Shown: positions 22,902-33,214 of the stretch, piece by piece
Layout of the letters: each line of letters begins with the position of its first letter
Position numbering within the stretch: position 1 is the stretch's first letter
DNA from: Castanea sativa
Lineage: Eukaryota > Streptophyta > Magnoliopsida > Fagales > Fagaceae
Reading direction: 5' to 3'
Length of the DNA: 64,000 bases
NCBI RefSeq assembly: GCF_040712315.1
Contig: NC_134016.1
Coordinates: 48,734,986-48,798,985 of the forward strand
Program-made: the position numbers and the translations under genes
The notes under the pieces: generated by a model
The model's input: only the letters and a program-made list of their open reading frames with translations
What the model was told of the DNA's origin: nothing
Database searches by the model: none

Positions 22902-23702
22902 ATATATTTGTTATTCTTGAATGATCGCAAATTTATTGTTCAAGTTTTTGTTCTCCAAAGACAAATTCCTACACCCATCCCTGGTTCTCTCTCTATTTTC
23001 CTTTAACTTTCATTATTGGATGAAAAAAAATTTGGCTCATGTGAGACCCGCATGTTCTGTTAGGTAGAAAACGGACGAGCCACTGACAAAAGAGGCCAAA
23101 AAGTTATCGACTAAATTAACAAAAAAAAAAAATTATAGAGCCTTTAATGACTTAATGTAACAACTTGAAAGTTCAAAGGGTACTACTACAATTTAAACTT
23201 CGAAAAATAAACACTGAATATTGGAAATTTAGAAACCTGTTGCAATCAAACTCCGTGGATGAACAAATATTGTTGCACTCAAATTCCTTTGTTCGTTTGA
23301 ATTTTAAAAAATTTTAATTTGCTAGATGTCTTTCGCCATTGAGCTAAAATTTTCTTAGGCTTAAAACTTTTTTCCAGGTCGGTGTACGCGCAAGAACTCG
23401 TCAGATATCAACTGGGCCTTACAGCCCATTATAGAAGATATGAGGCTCAGGCTGAAGCTTTTTCGTGTTGTGATTTCCTTTTTGTACTTCGGAATGTAAA
23501 ATTCCATGGCTCACAATCTTCTCATGGGCTACTTTTTACAAGTTCTGATGGGCTGATTTTGTAAGACTGATGACTTTTAGCATTGAAAAAGAATAGTGAT
23601 CGATTGAGCCCACCTAGCTCCCCTTCTTCTTGATTTATTTAATATATAAAAAAGAATGACAGTCACTGCTGCATTAATATTAGCAACTGTGGTTGACAAT
23701 TT
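22902..23702. other. Intergenic DNA between phytocyanin fragments
   Basis: No coding region is supported. A 60-codon ORF at 23382-23564 has no recognisable similarity. Confidence 0.3.
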
Positions 23703-23775
23703 AAAACCACGTTAATCATTCAGTGCACGTAACTTTCTTTTATTTTTAAAAGACTAGCTAGAACTAAAAATATAG

Positions 23776-23986
23776 TAACAAACTCACAGAGAGAATCTCT
23801 AATGTGAAATCTCTTCCTTCAAGCCCACTAGTTATAGGTTGCAGAGTTGTAAGCATCAGGAAGTAACCAACCCATATCACCACCAACTTTGAATCCCTTC
23901 GCAGCTTCAACTGGCACATTGGTAGTGACCAACATGACCATCATCATCATCAGGCAAGTGCAAAAGAGAGCAGAGATTGATGCTAT
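23776..23986 (-). pseudogene. Phytocyanin first-exon fragment, copy 2
   Basis: Tandem copy of 21712-21923 within a duplicated segment (21.64-22.55 and 23.70-24.56 kb). The start codon is ATA instead of ATG (complement of 23984-23986). Two stops interrupt the otherwise conserved text, one at YN*WA (TAG where copy 1 has CAG) and a TGA just after (TCA in copy 1). It also retains FKVGGDMGWLLPDAYNSATY. It is non-functional. Confidence 0.7.
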
Positions 23987-24559
23987 GATGTTTGTGTGTT
24001 CTTCTTGGTTTGTTTTTCTTAGACAGACTATTAGAAAAAGTTTAGAACTTTAAACAATGGTAGTAGTGAGAGAGTTTACGGATCAGTTTTAAGGAGTAAT
24101 TTATATATCATGTGATGTAGAACTAGTATAATTCATGAAAGAATAATTCATGAAAATTTCTTACACATTATGATTAATTGAATTTTTCATTCATGTTTGA
24201 GTTAGATATTTAATTTTATTTAACATGTTGAAATTTCCATCCAACTATTTAATTTAACAAGTTGGGACGACAAATTTGATCTTTATTGATGTTTTAGTGA
24301 GTAAGCAATAAAGATAAGAATAACCTTACTTGCAAAAGTCATTTCAAGTTTATATAGAATGGAACCACAGTTTCACGGAAACTATTTGTTTACTAATGAG
24401 TTATGACTTTAATTAAATATATAAAAGTGCATGCAAAATCTTGCATACACAACATCCACCAAACTTGTCCATATTGTTAGTGAGCCTCTTCCCACGAAAT
24501 AAAATCGTTTATTGCAGAATTAGTATTAATGATTTTCAATACTTAAGATCAAGATTTAT

Positions 24560-24890
24560 TACAGCGATACTGAGAGGGATTTTGGAAAGTCGACACAACA
24601 ACATAGCATCGCCGGTACAATTACTAGTAGAAGAATTTGAGAAGGCCCAAAACGACAACGATTTCCTTACGTTTCCAAATTAATTCCAAAGAGAGAGAAG
24701 AGGTTCATGGACGAAGGTGGAAGTGGAACAAAATGGCACCACACGATCTCCGCCGTCCGTTCAAACGAGCAGCGATCTCTGATCAACAGAGGCGCAGAGA
24801 ACTCTCCCTACAGCGCCAAGCACAGCACCGCCGCGATGTCCAACACCAAATTGGGTTGGGCTTGCTAAGTTGGTGAGTTACTTGCTTGAC
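24560..24890 (+). pseudogene. Unrecognised gene fragment
   Basis: At 24556 the duplicated phytocyanin segment ends and a less AT-rich, coding-like stretch begins. Plus-strand frames include ILRGILESRHNNIASPVQLL with VEEFEKAQNDNDFLTFPN, and in a second frame a basic segment RRPFKRAAISDQQRRREL with SLQRQAQHRR. A third frame gives MDEGGSGTKWHH. I do not recognise a family. The frame changes suggest a broken first exon or a captured fragment at the left flank of the Mutator-like element. Confidence 0.3.
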
Positions 24891-25433
24891 TAGGATTAGG
24901 AAGTTCCAGTACATTGGTTGGATATGTATGCTATTTTGTGGTGCCATTAGGGTTTTATTACATGTGGGGTTTGTTGACTTGGGCTGGGATTGATAGGTAA
25001 GATGATGTTTTTTCTCTGGTTTATTGTGGATGCATGCACATTGTTGAACCATGCCCCTCATTGTGTTCTTCATGGGTATATGATCATTTTTCTTCATTTT
25101 CTGCTTTCTTGTTTGATCATGTGACTTGGGCACAAACATGTGCAAGTGAGCACATTTTTATCATCATGAATGTCCAATCACTCATAGCATGTGTCTCATT
25201 GTTGTTGCTCATTTTAATTTTGAACAATTTTTAAATCCATAGTTGTATTTGTTCGGTTATGAATTATAGAATTCCTTTGGGCCCGATGGCACTTCCAATC
25301 TCCATAAGTATGGGGTTGTGGGTAGGGCCCATATCTTGTTGGGTATGTTAGTTAAGGGGGAATGTGCAGATTAGGCATGTGGATGCATGAATATAGTAAG
25401 TTAGGCATAGTTTGAAACTATGTAGGAAAATAG

Positions 25434-25700
25434 CAACTCGAGTTTTTGAAACTCGAGATTTACATAATAAATCGAGTTTCAAAAACTCGCTTTATGCTCG
25501 CTTTGGGCTTGCTGAGGTGGAGAAAATGCCACCTGGATCTCGAGTTTTATAAACTCGAGTTTTAAGTCTACCTAAACTCGAGTTTATAAAACTCGAGTTT
25601 AACTATATCTTATTATAAATTATGTAGTTTATACGCATATAACTCGAGTCTTAGAGACTCGAGTTTTATGCAGTAACTCGAGTCTTATAGACTCGATTTC
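25434..25700. repeat. Left MULE terminal region with CTCGAG palindromes
   Basis: At least four short inverted repeats of the form actcgag-N-ctcgagt occur here: tcgagtttttgaaactcga near 25438, tcgagttttataaactcga near 25543, tcgagtttataaaactcga near 25578 and tcgagtcttagagactcga near 25645. A fifth, imperfect one is near 25677. Matching palindromes occur at the other end (32225-32430) and in the interior array. Confidence 0.8.
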
Positions 25701-25734
25701 CTCTGGGCATGTTTATTTAAAACTCAGCCCGTGG

Positions 25735-25927
25735 CATTTAACTCTCTCACATTCTCCACTCTCACTGCTCAACACACAGAGAAAACCTAAAATCTCAGCC
25801 TCACTAACTCTCTCACTCACTCACCCTCACTAACTCACTCACCCATAACTCTCTCACACCACTCACTCTCACAAAACCACATTTTCCACTCTCACTGCTC
25901 TTCCCTCTCAGCAAATTCATATCTAAG
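25735..25927 (+). promoter_or_regulatory. Putative 5' leader exon of the MULE transposase gene
   Basis: A CT-rich, non-coding stretch (repeated ctctcactcactcaccctc text) ends at a strong donor aag|gtaagg (25927/25928). A matching acceptor gaacag lies just before the transposase ATG (26745/26746). A CT-rich leader inside the terminal repeat region and a leader intron are common in plant genes. Inference only. Confidence 0.45.
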
Positions 25928-26109
25928 GTAAGGGTTTGCATAATTTGATTGTCATTATAGTTGGGTATGTTGTCTATGGGTGTGGGTTAAAGAGTTTTAC
26001 CATTTATTTTGTAGATAGTTAACATAACTTAGTTAATTTATCAATATTGTGAATTATAGAACTTTGTTTTGTTAGTGTTAATTTTTTGAGTATTTATTTG
26101 TATAGTTTT

Positions 26110-26500
26110 TGTTATCAAAATTTTATTCATCATTTTATTTTGATCATGATCTTACAAATTTCTTTGACTTTATTTATCATTAGTTTGGGTATGAAATGGG
26201 TAGTGAATGAATGTAATGAATGGGAATGAGTATGTAATTATCAAAATTTTATTCATCATTTCTAGGTTTTTATTTTTATCATGATTTTACAAATTTCTTT
26301 GACTTTATTTATCATTGGTTTGGGTATGAAATGGGTAGTGAATGAATGTAATGAATGGGAATGGGTATGTAATTATCAAAATTTTATTCATCATTTCTAG
26401 GCTTTTATTTTTATCATGATCTTTCAAGTTTTTTTGACTTTATTTATCATTGGTTTGGGTATGAAATGGGTAGTGAATGAATGTAGTGAATGGGTATGTA
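26110..26500. repeat. 135-bp tandem repeat, about three copies
   Basis: The segment containing tttgggtatgaaatgggtag recurs at 26184, 26319 and 26454, an exact 135-bp period, with small differences between copies. It lies in the putative leader intron of the transposase gene. Confidence 0.85.
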
Positions 26501-26752
26501 ATCATGCTCCTCTACCCACCTAGTTCTTTCAGAACCCTTTTAGGCATTATAGGTCACCACACAATGGAGTAATAGATAATTCCGTCTCTCCATCCATTAG
26601 GATTAGAAGGTTTACATCTTGGCCTTTAGATATTAATGGGCACTCTATAACCTGGCTTGAATATGTTCATTGGTAAGATTGCATTACTTTTTTCCCTCAC
26701 TTTACGACTATGTGATTTAACTAACATAGGACTTGACTTGAACAGGTTCACA

Positions 26753-29596
26753 ATGCCTGATATTGTTATAATCATATACCATGGTGGTCCGCTTAAGAAT
26801 CCCAATGCGAACAAGGGATTGCCATTTGAGGGGCCGGGTATGAGAACTTATTATGCCGAAGTTGATCGTAGGTTGAAAACCCTTGATGAATTGAAGATAT
26901 TTGTCATGGAAGAGTTGGGTAAGAATCCTGATGCGTACAACATGCAAATTACTTATCGTATGCCAAATGAAATCATGAAGCACCGGATTAATTACAAGTA
27001 TATGCTGATAGAAAAAGACAAACATGTGAAGATCATGTTTGACAAGTTGGAGAGTATAGCTGAAGTAAGTAACATTGAGTTGTACATACAGTTGGAGCCG
27101 CGTGCAGGATGGCAAGAGGATATCCAACAAACAACTAGAAGCTTACAAGTTGCGCTTCTGGATGCTCAATATGAGTATTCTACACATGTAGAGGATGATG
27201 ATGTTCATGCCGATGGAGATGATGATGATGATGACGACGACGACTATGTTGATGAGACTACTGCCGTTAACAATGATGATGACGATGATGATGACGACGA
27301 CGACTATGTTGATGAGACTACTGTCGTTAACAATGATGATGACGATGATGATGATGATGATGATGATGACGACTATGTTGATGAGAATCTTGCCATTAAC
27401 GGTGAAGATTTTGCCGATAAAGATGACTATGAAGACATGATTGAGAGAGGGGACTTTCGGGACTTTGGGGACTTTGAGAGGGACATTGATGACGATGAGA
27501 CATTGGACGGCGGTGAACCTGATGCAGACAATGTTATTAGTGTCCAAAACATTACAAACACAATCCCTGCCTACGCACCTCCTGCGTTGTCATTCTCTGC
27601 AAATACTTGGGAAAATATGGTTGATCCTTCGCATATTGAGATGCCATTTGTGTCTACTTGGAGAGAGGGGATGAATTTGTGCAAAGGGTTGACTTTTGCG
27701 AGTAAAGTGGAGGTGAAGCGCGTATTAACAATTTGTGCCCTCAAGGAAAACAAAAACTTTAAGATCACTAGGTCGACGAGGAAAAATTTTTGTGCGAAAT
27801 GCGTGCATGAGTCGTGCAAGTGGTATGTCTACGCAGTTATGAAGCCCGAGCTCCAAAATCTATGGATGGTCACCGTGTATGTGGGTCCTCACACGTGTAT
27901 ACCGACTGGGGTGCGAAATGATGGTAGAATGATGAGTTGTAATTTTATTGCAGCAGAAATCCATAACAAGTTACTTGAGGATCACACCACTCAAATTAAG
28001 CATCTCAGATCTCTGATAGAGGCGAAATATAATGGCCATAAGCCTTCTTACTACAAGGTATGGGATGCGAAACAAAAGGCGATTGCGCTTATGTTTGGAG
28101 ATTGGGAAGAATCTTACCAAAGGCTGCAAAAGTTGCTAATGGCGTATATTGATCAGGACCCGACTACCCAGTTTTGCTATCGTGTCACACCCACCGATGA
28201 AGATCACACCGTATTGTTGCATTATGTGTTTTGGTCTTTCGGTCCATGCATATCGGATTCAAATACGCAAGCCGGTTATCGGTATTGATGGGACCCATCT
28301 GTATGGTAAATATCGGGGAAAGTTGTTGGTCGCAATGGCAACCGATGCTAACAACAAGGTATTCCCTCTCGCCTTTGCTGTTGTGGATTGTGAGTCGGGG
28401 TCCGGTTGGAGGTGGTTTTTACGATGCCTCGGAGAAACGATTGACCACGATACCTCGACGACGGCATTTGCATAATTTCGACCGACATCTCGGTATCAAA
28501 AACGCCATTGCAAGCTGGCCTAGAAGGGATGATGGAAAAGCAAAGGTATTTCATAGATATTGTCTTCGACATGTTGCTAGCAACTTCAACACCCATTTTC
28601 GAACTCGACTCTAAAGTCGGCGGCGTTGAAAGCGGGATATGCTAGTCGGGTAGTTAAATTTGCTACCATAATGGACTCCATTAAGCGAGGTGGAAATTGA
28701 GGCCATTAGGAAGAAGAAGAAGGTGACGTGGAGGGATGGTAAGGAAAAGAATCAAGATTATCTTCCATACACATACCTAATGAGCGAGGATGTGGACATG
28801 TGGACCCGGTCATACGATGGTGGGAGACGTTTTGGAGCAATGACAACCAATATATCGAGTGTTTCAATGGTGTGCTTGAAAGGTGCACGGGGCCTTCCTA
28901 TTGCCGCGTTGGTTGAGTTCACTTGGAGCAAACTTGTTCAATATTTCCACGACCGGCGCAAAGAATACCATTATGAGTTGTCGAGAGGGTAAGAAATGGA
29001 GTGAATATGCCTTATCCACGTGGGATGGAAATAAGCGTAAATGCGAGAAACACTATCTCAAGCCATTTAGCAATGAAGAGCTGATATTTCAAGTAGTTAC
29101 CCAACTCAACGTGTCTAGCGCAGGAGGGGGAAACCACAGTTACGAAGTTCGGTTACGGGAAAAAACATGCAGTTGTGGGAAATGGCAAAATATAGGGATC
29201 CCGTGTTCACATGCAATTAGAGTATGTGACTATTTACATATTGATTCGACCACGTATATTCACCCATGTTATGGTTTGAACCATGCACTTAACACTTATG
29301 AGCATGCATTTGTGGTTCCTAAGTCACAGTCATTATGGAGGGATCCCATGGGGCCAAAGTGGTTGCCTAATCCAGCATTGTTGCGGGCCAAAGGTCGACT
29401 GGTGAAGTCACGAATAAGAAATGAGATGGATGGAGTGAGGAATAAGGATCAAGAACCGGGATGGCGGAGGGAGGACGCAGATTTGATAGAGAGTCAACCG
29501 AAGCAGACATGTGGACTGTGTCATGCTTCCGGGCATAACCGCAGAAAATGTCCGCAGTCCCGCGGTGCTTCCACAAGCGGCCATGTTCCACACTAG
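26753..29596 (+). pseudogene. MuDR-type (MULE) transposase, frameshifted
   Basis: Open from ATG 26753 (MPDIVIIIYHGGPLKNPN) to about 28250. In order: an N-terminal domain; an Asp-rich repeat (27196-27370); a MuDR zinc-finger-like part (FCAKCVHESCKWYVYAVM...HTC); and RVTPTDEDHTVLLHYVFWSF. The DDE core continues in other frames: VIGIDGTHLYGKYRGKLLVA then VVDCESGSGWRWFLRCL (28281-28430), then DRHLGIKNAI (from about 28483), each reached through apparent single-base losses (near 28258, 28266, 28450-28483 and 28600, and again near 28990). The C-terminal part (28883-29596 frame) has a SWIM-type finger CSCGKWQNIGIPCSHA and a zinc knuckle CGLCHASGHNRRKCP. MULE transposases cut and paste elements with similar terminal repeats. 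This copy is dead in its present form. Confidence 0.85.
27196..27372 (+). repeat. Asp-rich coding repeat in the transposase
   Basis: Three tandem units of about 60 bp, each a GAT/GAC run followed by YVDET or YVDEN and NN or NG. The runs of Asp lengthen from 9 to 14 residues. Replication slippage in a coding triplet repeat is the likely origin. Methionine-rich or isoleucine-rich ORFs in other frames here are shadows. Confidence 0.85.
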
Positions 29597-29975
29597 GTAG
29601 GTTGGCAAAAATTTATGCATCGGTTAAATAATTGTTGTTCATTCGATGTTTACCTAATGTTTACTATCTTGTCTCCTAACGTAAATACTCTACGTTTTTC
29701 AGGCATCCTTCCATGGACGACGTTGTATTGGCTCTATGTGAACTTTTTGATTGTTGTTGAATGTACTTGTAATTCTCTATCCAATGTACCTCTATGAAGA
29801 TTGTGATTTGAGTAGTATGGTTAGAATTGCAAATTAAGTGTGGTTGGACATGTTGGACATGTTTAGAATGATGATATATTGAGAATGACTTTTGTTGTGA
29901 TTTGAGTGCATTTACATTGTAAAACAATGTCTGAAACAGAGCATTTTCTGCTGGGAAAAAAAAATTTGCCCAGTA

Positions 29976-30297
29976 AAAATCGAGTTTTAGACACTCGAGT
30001 TCCTTGGGAAAAAAAAATTTGCCCAGTGGAACTCGAGTTTTAGAAACTCGAGTTCCACTGGGCAAATTTTTTTGAAGCAGGGCATGCCCCTCTGCCTCTC
30101 TGCCTGAAACAGAGCAGTTGGGGAAAAAATATTTGCCCAGTGGAACTCGAGTTTTAGAGACTCGAGTTCCACTGGGCAAATTTTTTTGAAACAGGGCATG
30201 CCCCTCTGCCTCTCTGCCTGAAACAGAGCAATTGGGGAAAAAAAATTTGCTCAGTGGAACTCGAGTCTCTAAAACTCGAGTTCCACTGGGCAAATAT
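29976..30297. repeat. 114-bp tandem array of long perfect palindromes
   Basis: Units begin near 30004, 30118 and 30232 (114-bp period), with a partial unit before them. Each contains a near-perfect palindrome of roughly 55 bp with arms like tttgcccagtggaactcgag, followed by a spacer catgcccctctgcctctctg. In the third unit the central loop is in the opposite orientation (tcgagtctctaaaactcga against tcgagttttagagactcga in the second). The array sits just 3' of the transposase gene. Confidence 0.9.
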
Positions 30298-30847
30298 TTT
30301 TACATTGCAGACTTTTTAATTATTTCTAAATTGGTTTCATTTGACATTTGTTACTTAGTGACTGAATCAGTAAAAATTTTGATGTCTCAAGCTGGTTAAT
30401 AGGATAATTTGGTAATTGTCAGTAAGCACTCTAATTTAGTTACTGCTTGATTATGGCCATCTTTTTTAATGGATTCCTATGGAGAAATCTAGAGCTTGTG
30501 CAATTAAAAAATCCCATGAAAGTTTGATGGGTTTTTTTTTTTTTTTTGGTTAGGTAAGATGTTGAAGTCACTAAAATAAGATGAAACCATAACATAACTA
30601 TTAAGAGGAGATTCAATTTGAACAATGCCTTCTTAGCTGCATTTATCAGTTCCTTTTTTTTATATATACAAATTAATAATAACACCATCTCAAATTGCTT
30701 TGTCACATAAAATCATCAAACACAACCTTGTACACAAAAACAATGCTTTGCCCCTAATGTCCAATCAACTAATGTGCCTGAACACATTTTAAGGAAAATC
30801 ATCTATCTCTGGGTTTGAGTGGCATTTCACCCTAATAACAACAATTT

Positions 30848-31075
30848 CTACCCTTTGCCCAAATGGAGGGCTAAGCTGAAAAGAAAACAACGGTGTATAC
30901 CAAACTTGTAATTTGCTATAATTGTATCTGCCAATTTGGTTTCATACCTAATTTGAGGTTTGGTTATTCCATTGTTTTCCCTGCTCAATATCACTTCTAA
31001 GACCGTGTGGTTTGCATCTTGAGATACTTGTGCAGGAGTCATAGAATTTCGTCCACGTTTGAGAGGTAATGCCAT
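30848..31075 (-). CDS. Putative second MULE ORF, unknown family
   Basis: A 75-codon minus-strand ORF starts MALPLKRGRNSMTPAQVSQD and continues through HTVLEVILSRENNGITKPQI. I do not recognise a family. It could be a captured host-gene fragment or a second element gene read inward from the right terminal repeat, as mudrB is in maize MuDR; that analogy is inference. A nearly identical segment of about 145 bp lies inverted at 31.78-31.92 kb. A donor-like CCAAG|GTAAATC on the minus strand near 31978 could end an upstream leader exon. Confidence 0.35.
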   Translation of the reverse strand: MALPLKRGRNSMTPAQVSQDANHTVLEVILSRENNGITKPQIRYETKLADTIIANYKFGIHRCFLFSLALHLGKG

Positions 31076-31758
31076 TTGTTGTTCAAATTGTTCTTATCGC
31101 ACGTCTCAAGAGAGGACATGTGTACGTCTAAAGAGTATAATAAATAGGGCGCATGCCCTCAATATTGTGAAAGGAAAAGAAAAGGGTTTTTTTCTGCCTC
31201 TACTCGCTTGCCTATGTTTTAATCATTAAAGACAGCAATTCCAAGGTAAAACCAAAATCCCCTATTCCTAAACCCTGATTTGCAAACACTACTTGTTCTT
31301 GTTCTTGTTCTTTGTTACAATAATTATATTTCATAGTAAAACTTTTGATCATTTTGGAAAAAGAGCTGGGAAGAAAAGAACCCCTTAATGTTATACATTT
31401 TGATCTGTCTATTTTCATGTTCTTATCGCATCTCAATTAGTCTCAAATACAATTGGAGCATCATAAGCCGTAGAAAAAAATGGCGTTTTAGGTTAAAAAT
31501 GAGCGTTTGTAAAAACTATATACGTTTTAGATTTTTAAAAACACTCTTTTAAATTCTCAAAATGCCTAACCAAATGGACTAACCCTTTAAATCTAATGCT
31601 TATTTAACATTGTAACTATAGAATAAAACCTTAGAATCAGGTATTGTCCAATAGTACTTATTGAGGTTCTATATAATCTGTTTTAGATTTTTCTTTTTCT
31701 TATTATTGATGATGTTGTTTCTGGTACATTATGTTTAGAAGAACAATTTGAACAACAA

Positions 31759-32025
31759 ATGGCATTACCAAGTATCTCAAGTATGACTCCTGCACAAGTA
31801 TCTCAAGATGCAAACCACACGGTCTTAGAAGTGATATTGAGCAGGGAAAACAATGGAATAACCAAACCTCAAATTAGGTATGAAACCAAATTGGCAGATA
31901 CAATTATAGCAAAATATAAACAACAATCAAACAACAAGCAACGGTGTATTCAAGAGCGAAAATTTGAAAAGGATTTACCTTGGTACAAATACTGTGGAAT
32001 AAACCGAATCGGAGAGAAAGACTGA
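31759..32025 (+). pseudogene. Inverted partial copy of the unknown ORF
   Basis: Encodes MALPSISSMTPAQVSQDANH and then the same frame as 30848-31075 up to TIIAKYK, after which the two differ. The DNA arms (about 30905-31100 and 31738-31915) form an inverted duplication with a loop of about 640 bp. The text between the first shared block (ttgaacaacaaatggcattacc) and tatgactcctgc differs, so one copy has been rearranged. Confidence 0.5.
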
Positions 32026-32219
32026 ATCTTGAAGGGACTCGTGTGAGAATAGAATGAGGAGAGCCGTTAGAGTGAGAATCAAAGAGAGCGAGAATCAAAG
32101 AGAGCGAGTCGAGTGAGAGTAACTGAGTGGGAGTGAGGAGAGAGCTCTAGACAGGTATAGGTGAGTTTTAGGTTTGAAGCGGTCAAAACGTATTTGTGAA
32201 AGGGGGTTTAAAAACGATG

Positions 32220-32430
32220 ATTGGATATCGAGTTTTAGACTCTCGATTTTGTATGCATTATCGAGTACTAAAAACTCGATTTTTAGTTGAATACCGAGTT
32301 TTAGAAACTCGATTTTTAAGAATCCACTTGGAAAAATTTGTCCACGTCAGTAAATGAAAAACCCCATAATCGAGTACTAAAAACTCGATTTTGGTTTCAA
32401 TCTCGAGTTTAAGAAACTCGAGTTGTTAGT
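32220..32430. repeat. Right MULE terminal region with CTCGAG/ATCGAG palindromes
   Basis: Inverted partner of 25425-25700, with several short palindromes (tcgagtactaaaaactcga at 32262 and 32371, tcgagtttaagaaactcga at 32403). A TGACGTGGACAAA-like passage on the minus strand matches TGAGGTGGAGAAA on the left. Confidence 0.75.
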
Positions 32431-32434
32431 TTCC

Positions 32435-32957
32435 CAATTTCTACCATAACCAGCCAACTTACGAAATCTTTAGCACAGTAATGTTATTTGGAAAGAGTGT
32501 CCTGTTAGTTAATTAACAAGCCGAAAAACTTCTTTTTTATTTATTAATTCCTAATGCCATTTGCATGTTTCCTTGCTTAGGCATGCCCATTATTAGACTA
32601 GAAATACACCACTAGCATTAGTTTGGAAGGATGAGAATTGTAGTCAATATGTCATTGACACGGATAGCAAAGGACAGGTTCCAAGCCAACAACAGGTATC
32701 TTGTCACTGAGCTCTGTCCTATTGCATTGCAGTCTCTAAAACTTAAGAAATTTGGACATGGACAATTGTGTTGTGTTATGCAAAGCATCAAATATTTTCA
32801 TGACAACTTTTGGGGTTGTATGCGTAACTCTGCATTCACTTTGTTTAATGCAATAATTTTTTCCTTTAGTATTAAAATCGTCATTTTGCTTTCTCTGTTG
32901 TTTTCTATTGCATGTTTCATGTTATATAATGGGCATAATTTTTCCACAAAAAAAAAC
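32435..32957. other. Right flank of the MULE, no recognised gene
   Basis: A 115-codon plus-strand ORF at 32631-32978 (MSLTRIAKDRFQANNRYLVT...) shows no family I recognise, and its second half is low-complexity hydrophobic. It ends inside the SINE that follows. It could be a gene fragment, but the support is weak. Confidence 0.25.
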
Positions 32958-33045
32958 ATGGTATGCCACATAGCCTAGTGGTATGTCTGGCTCCTTGTGG
33001 TGTGAACCTGGGTTTGATCCCCCAGCAGCTCAAATTTATTAGAAA
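32958..33045 (+). mobile_element. tRNA-derived SINE head
   Basis: Box A TAGCCTAGTGGTA and box B GGTTTGATCCCCC are about 35 bp apart, the spacing of a tRNA-type pol III promoter. Upstream text is ggtatgccaca. The following sequence (33050-33214) encodes an acidic stretch ending EEMKFIRDKIAWSICGL, loosely like the end of PIF/Harbinger transposases. That similarity is tentative. Confidence 0.6.
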
Positions 33046-33214
33046 ACATGATAGAGAAGATGAGGGATTTAAATGGGACAACCATAACTTGGACATACCA
33101 GGAAGCAATAGCAGTGAAGAAGGTAGTAGCGATCAGGAAAATATTGAGAATGTGCATGATGAGGAGATGAAATTTATTCGTGACAAGATAGCTTGGTCCA
33201 TTTGTGGGTTGTAA

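Larger units (their letters stand above)
25425..32434 (+). mobile_element. Mutator-like element (MULE), about 7 kb
   Basis: The outer sequences at 25425 onward (ggaaaatagcaactcgag) and 32434 backward (ggaaactaacaactcgag on the minus strand) are inverted copies. The inverted similarity continues inward through actcgagatt and tga(g/c)gtgga(g/c)aaa, so the terminal inverted repeats are at least 150 bp. This is typical of MULEs. Between them lie a decayed MuDR-type transposase gene (26753-29596), a palindrome array (29976-30297) and a second minus-strand reading frame near the right end. No clear 9-bp target duplication was found at the ends I could place, so end positions are approximate. Confidence 0.75.

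Noticed and set aside
27143..27547. Ile/Val-rich minus ORF and Met/Thr-rich plus ORF over the Asp repeat
   Set aside because: Both are shadows of the GAT/GAC triplet repeat in the transposase frame.
29676..30293. A 205-codon minus-strand ORF with 38-aa repeats
   Set aside because: It runs through the 114-bp palindrome array; 114 is a multiple of three, so one frame stays open by arithmetic. Nothing else supports coding.
29976..30297. Regularly spaced repeats resembling a CRISPR array
   Set aside because: Plant nuclear DNA, units are long palindromes of 114 bp with repeated (non-unique) spacers, and there are no cas genes.
25380..32470. A 9-bp target-site duplication for the MULE
   Set aside because: I compared flanks around several possible ends and found no convincing 9-bp match; the duplication may have decayed or the ends may be slightly misplaced.
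1755..33045. tRNA genes at the box A/B matches
   Set aside because: The flanks do not fold into a full cloverleaf with an acceptor stem, and tails are A-rich; they fit SINEs.
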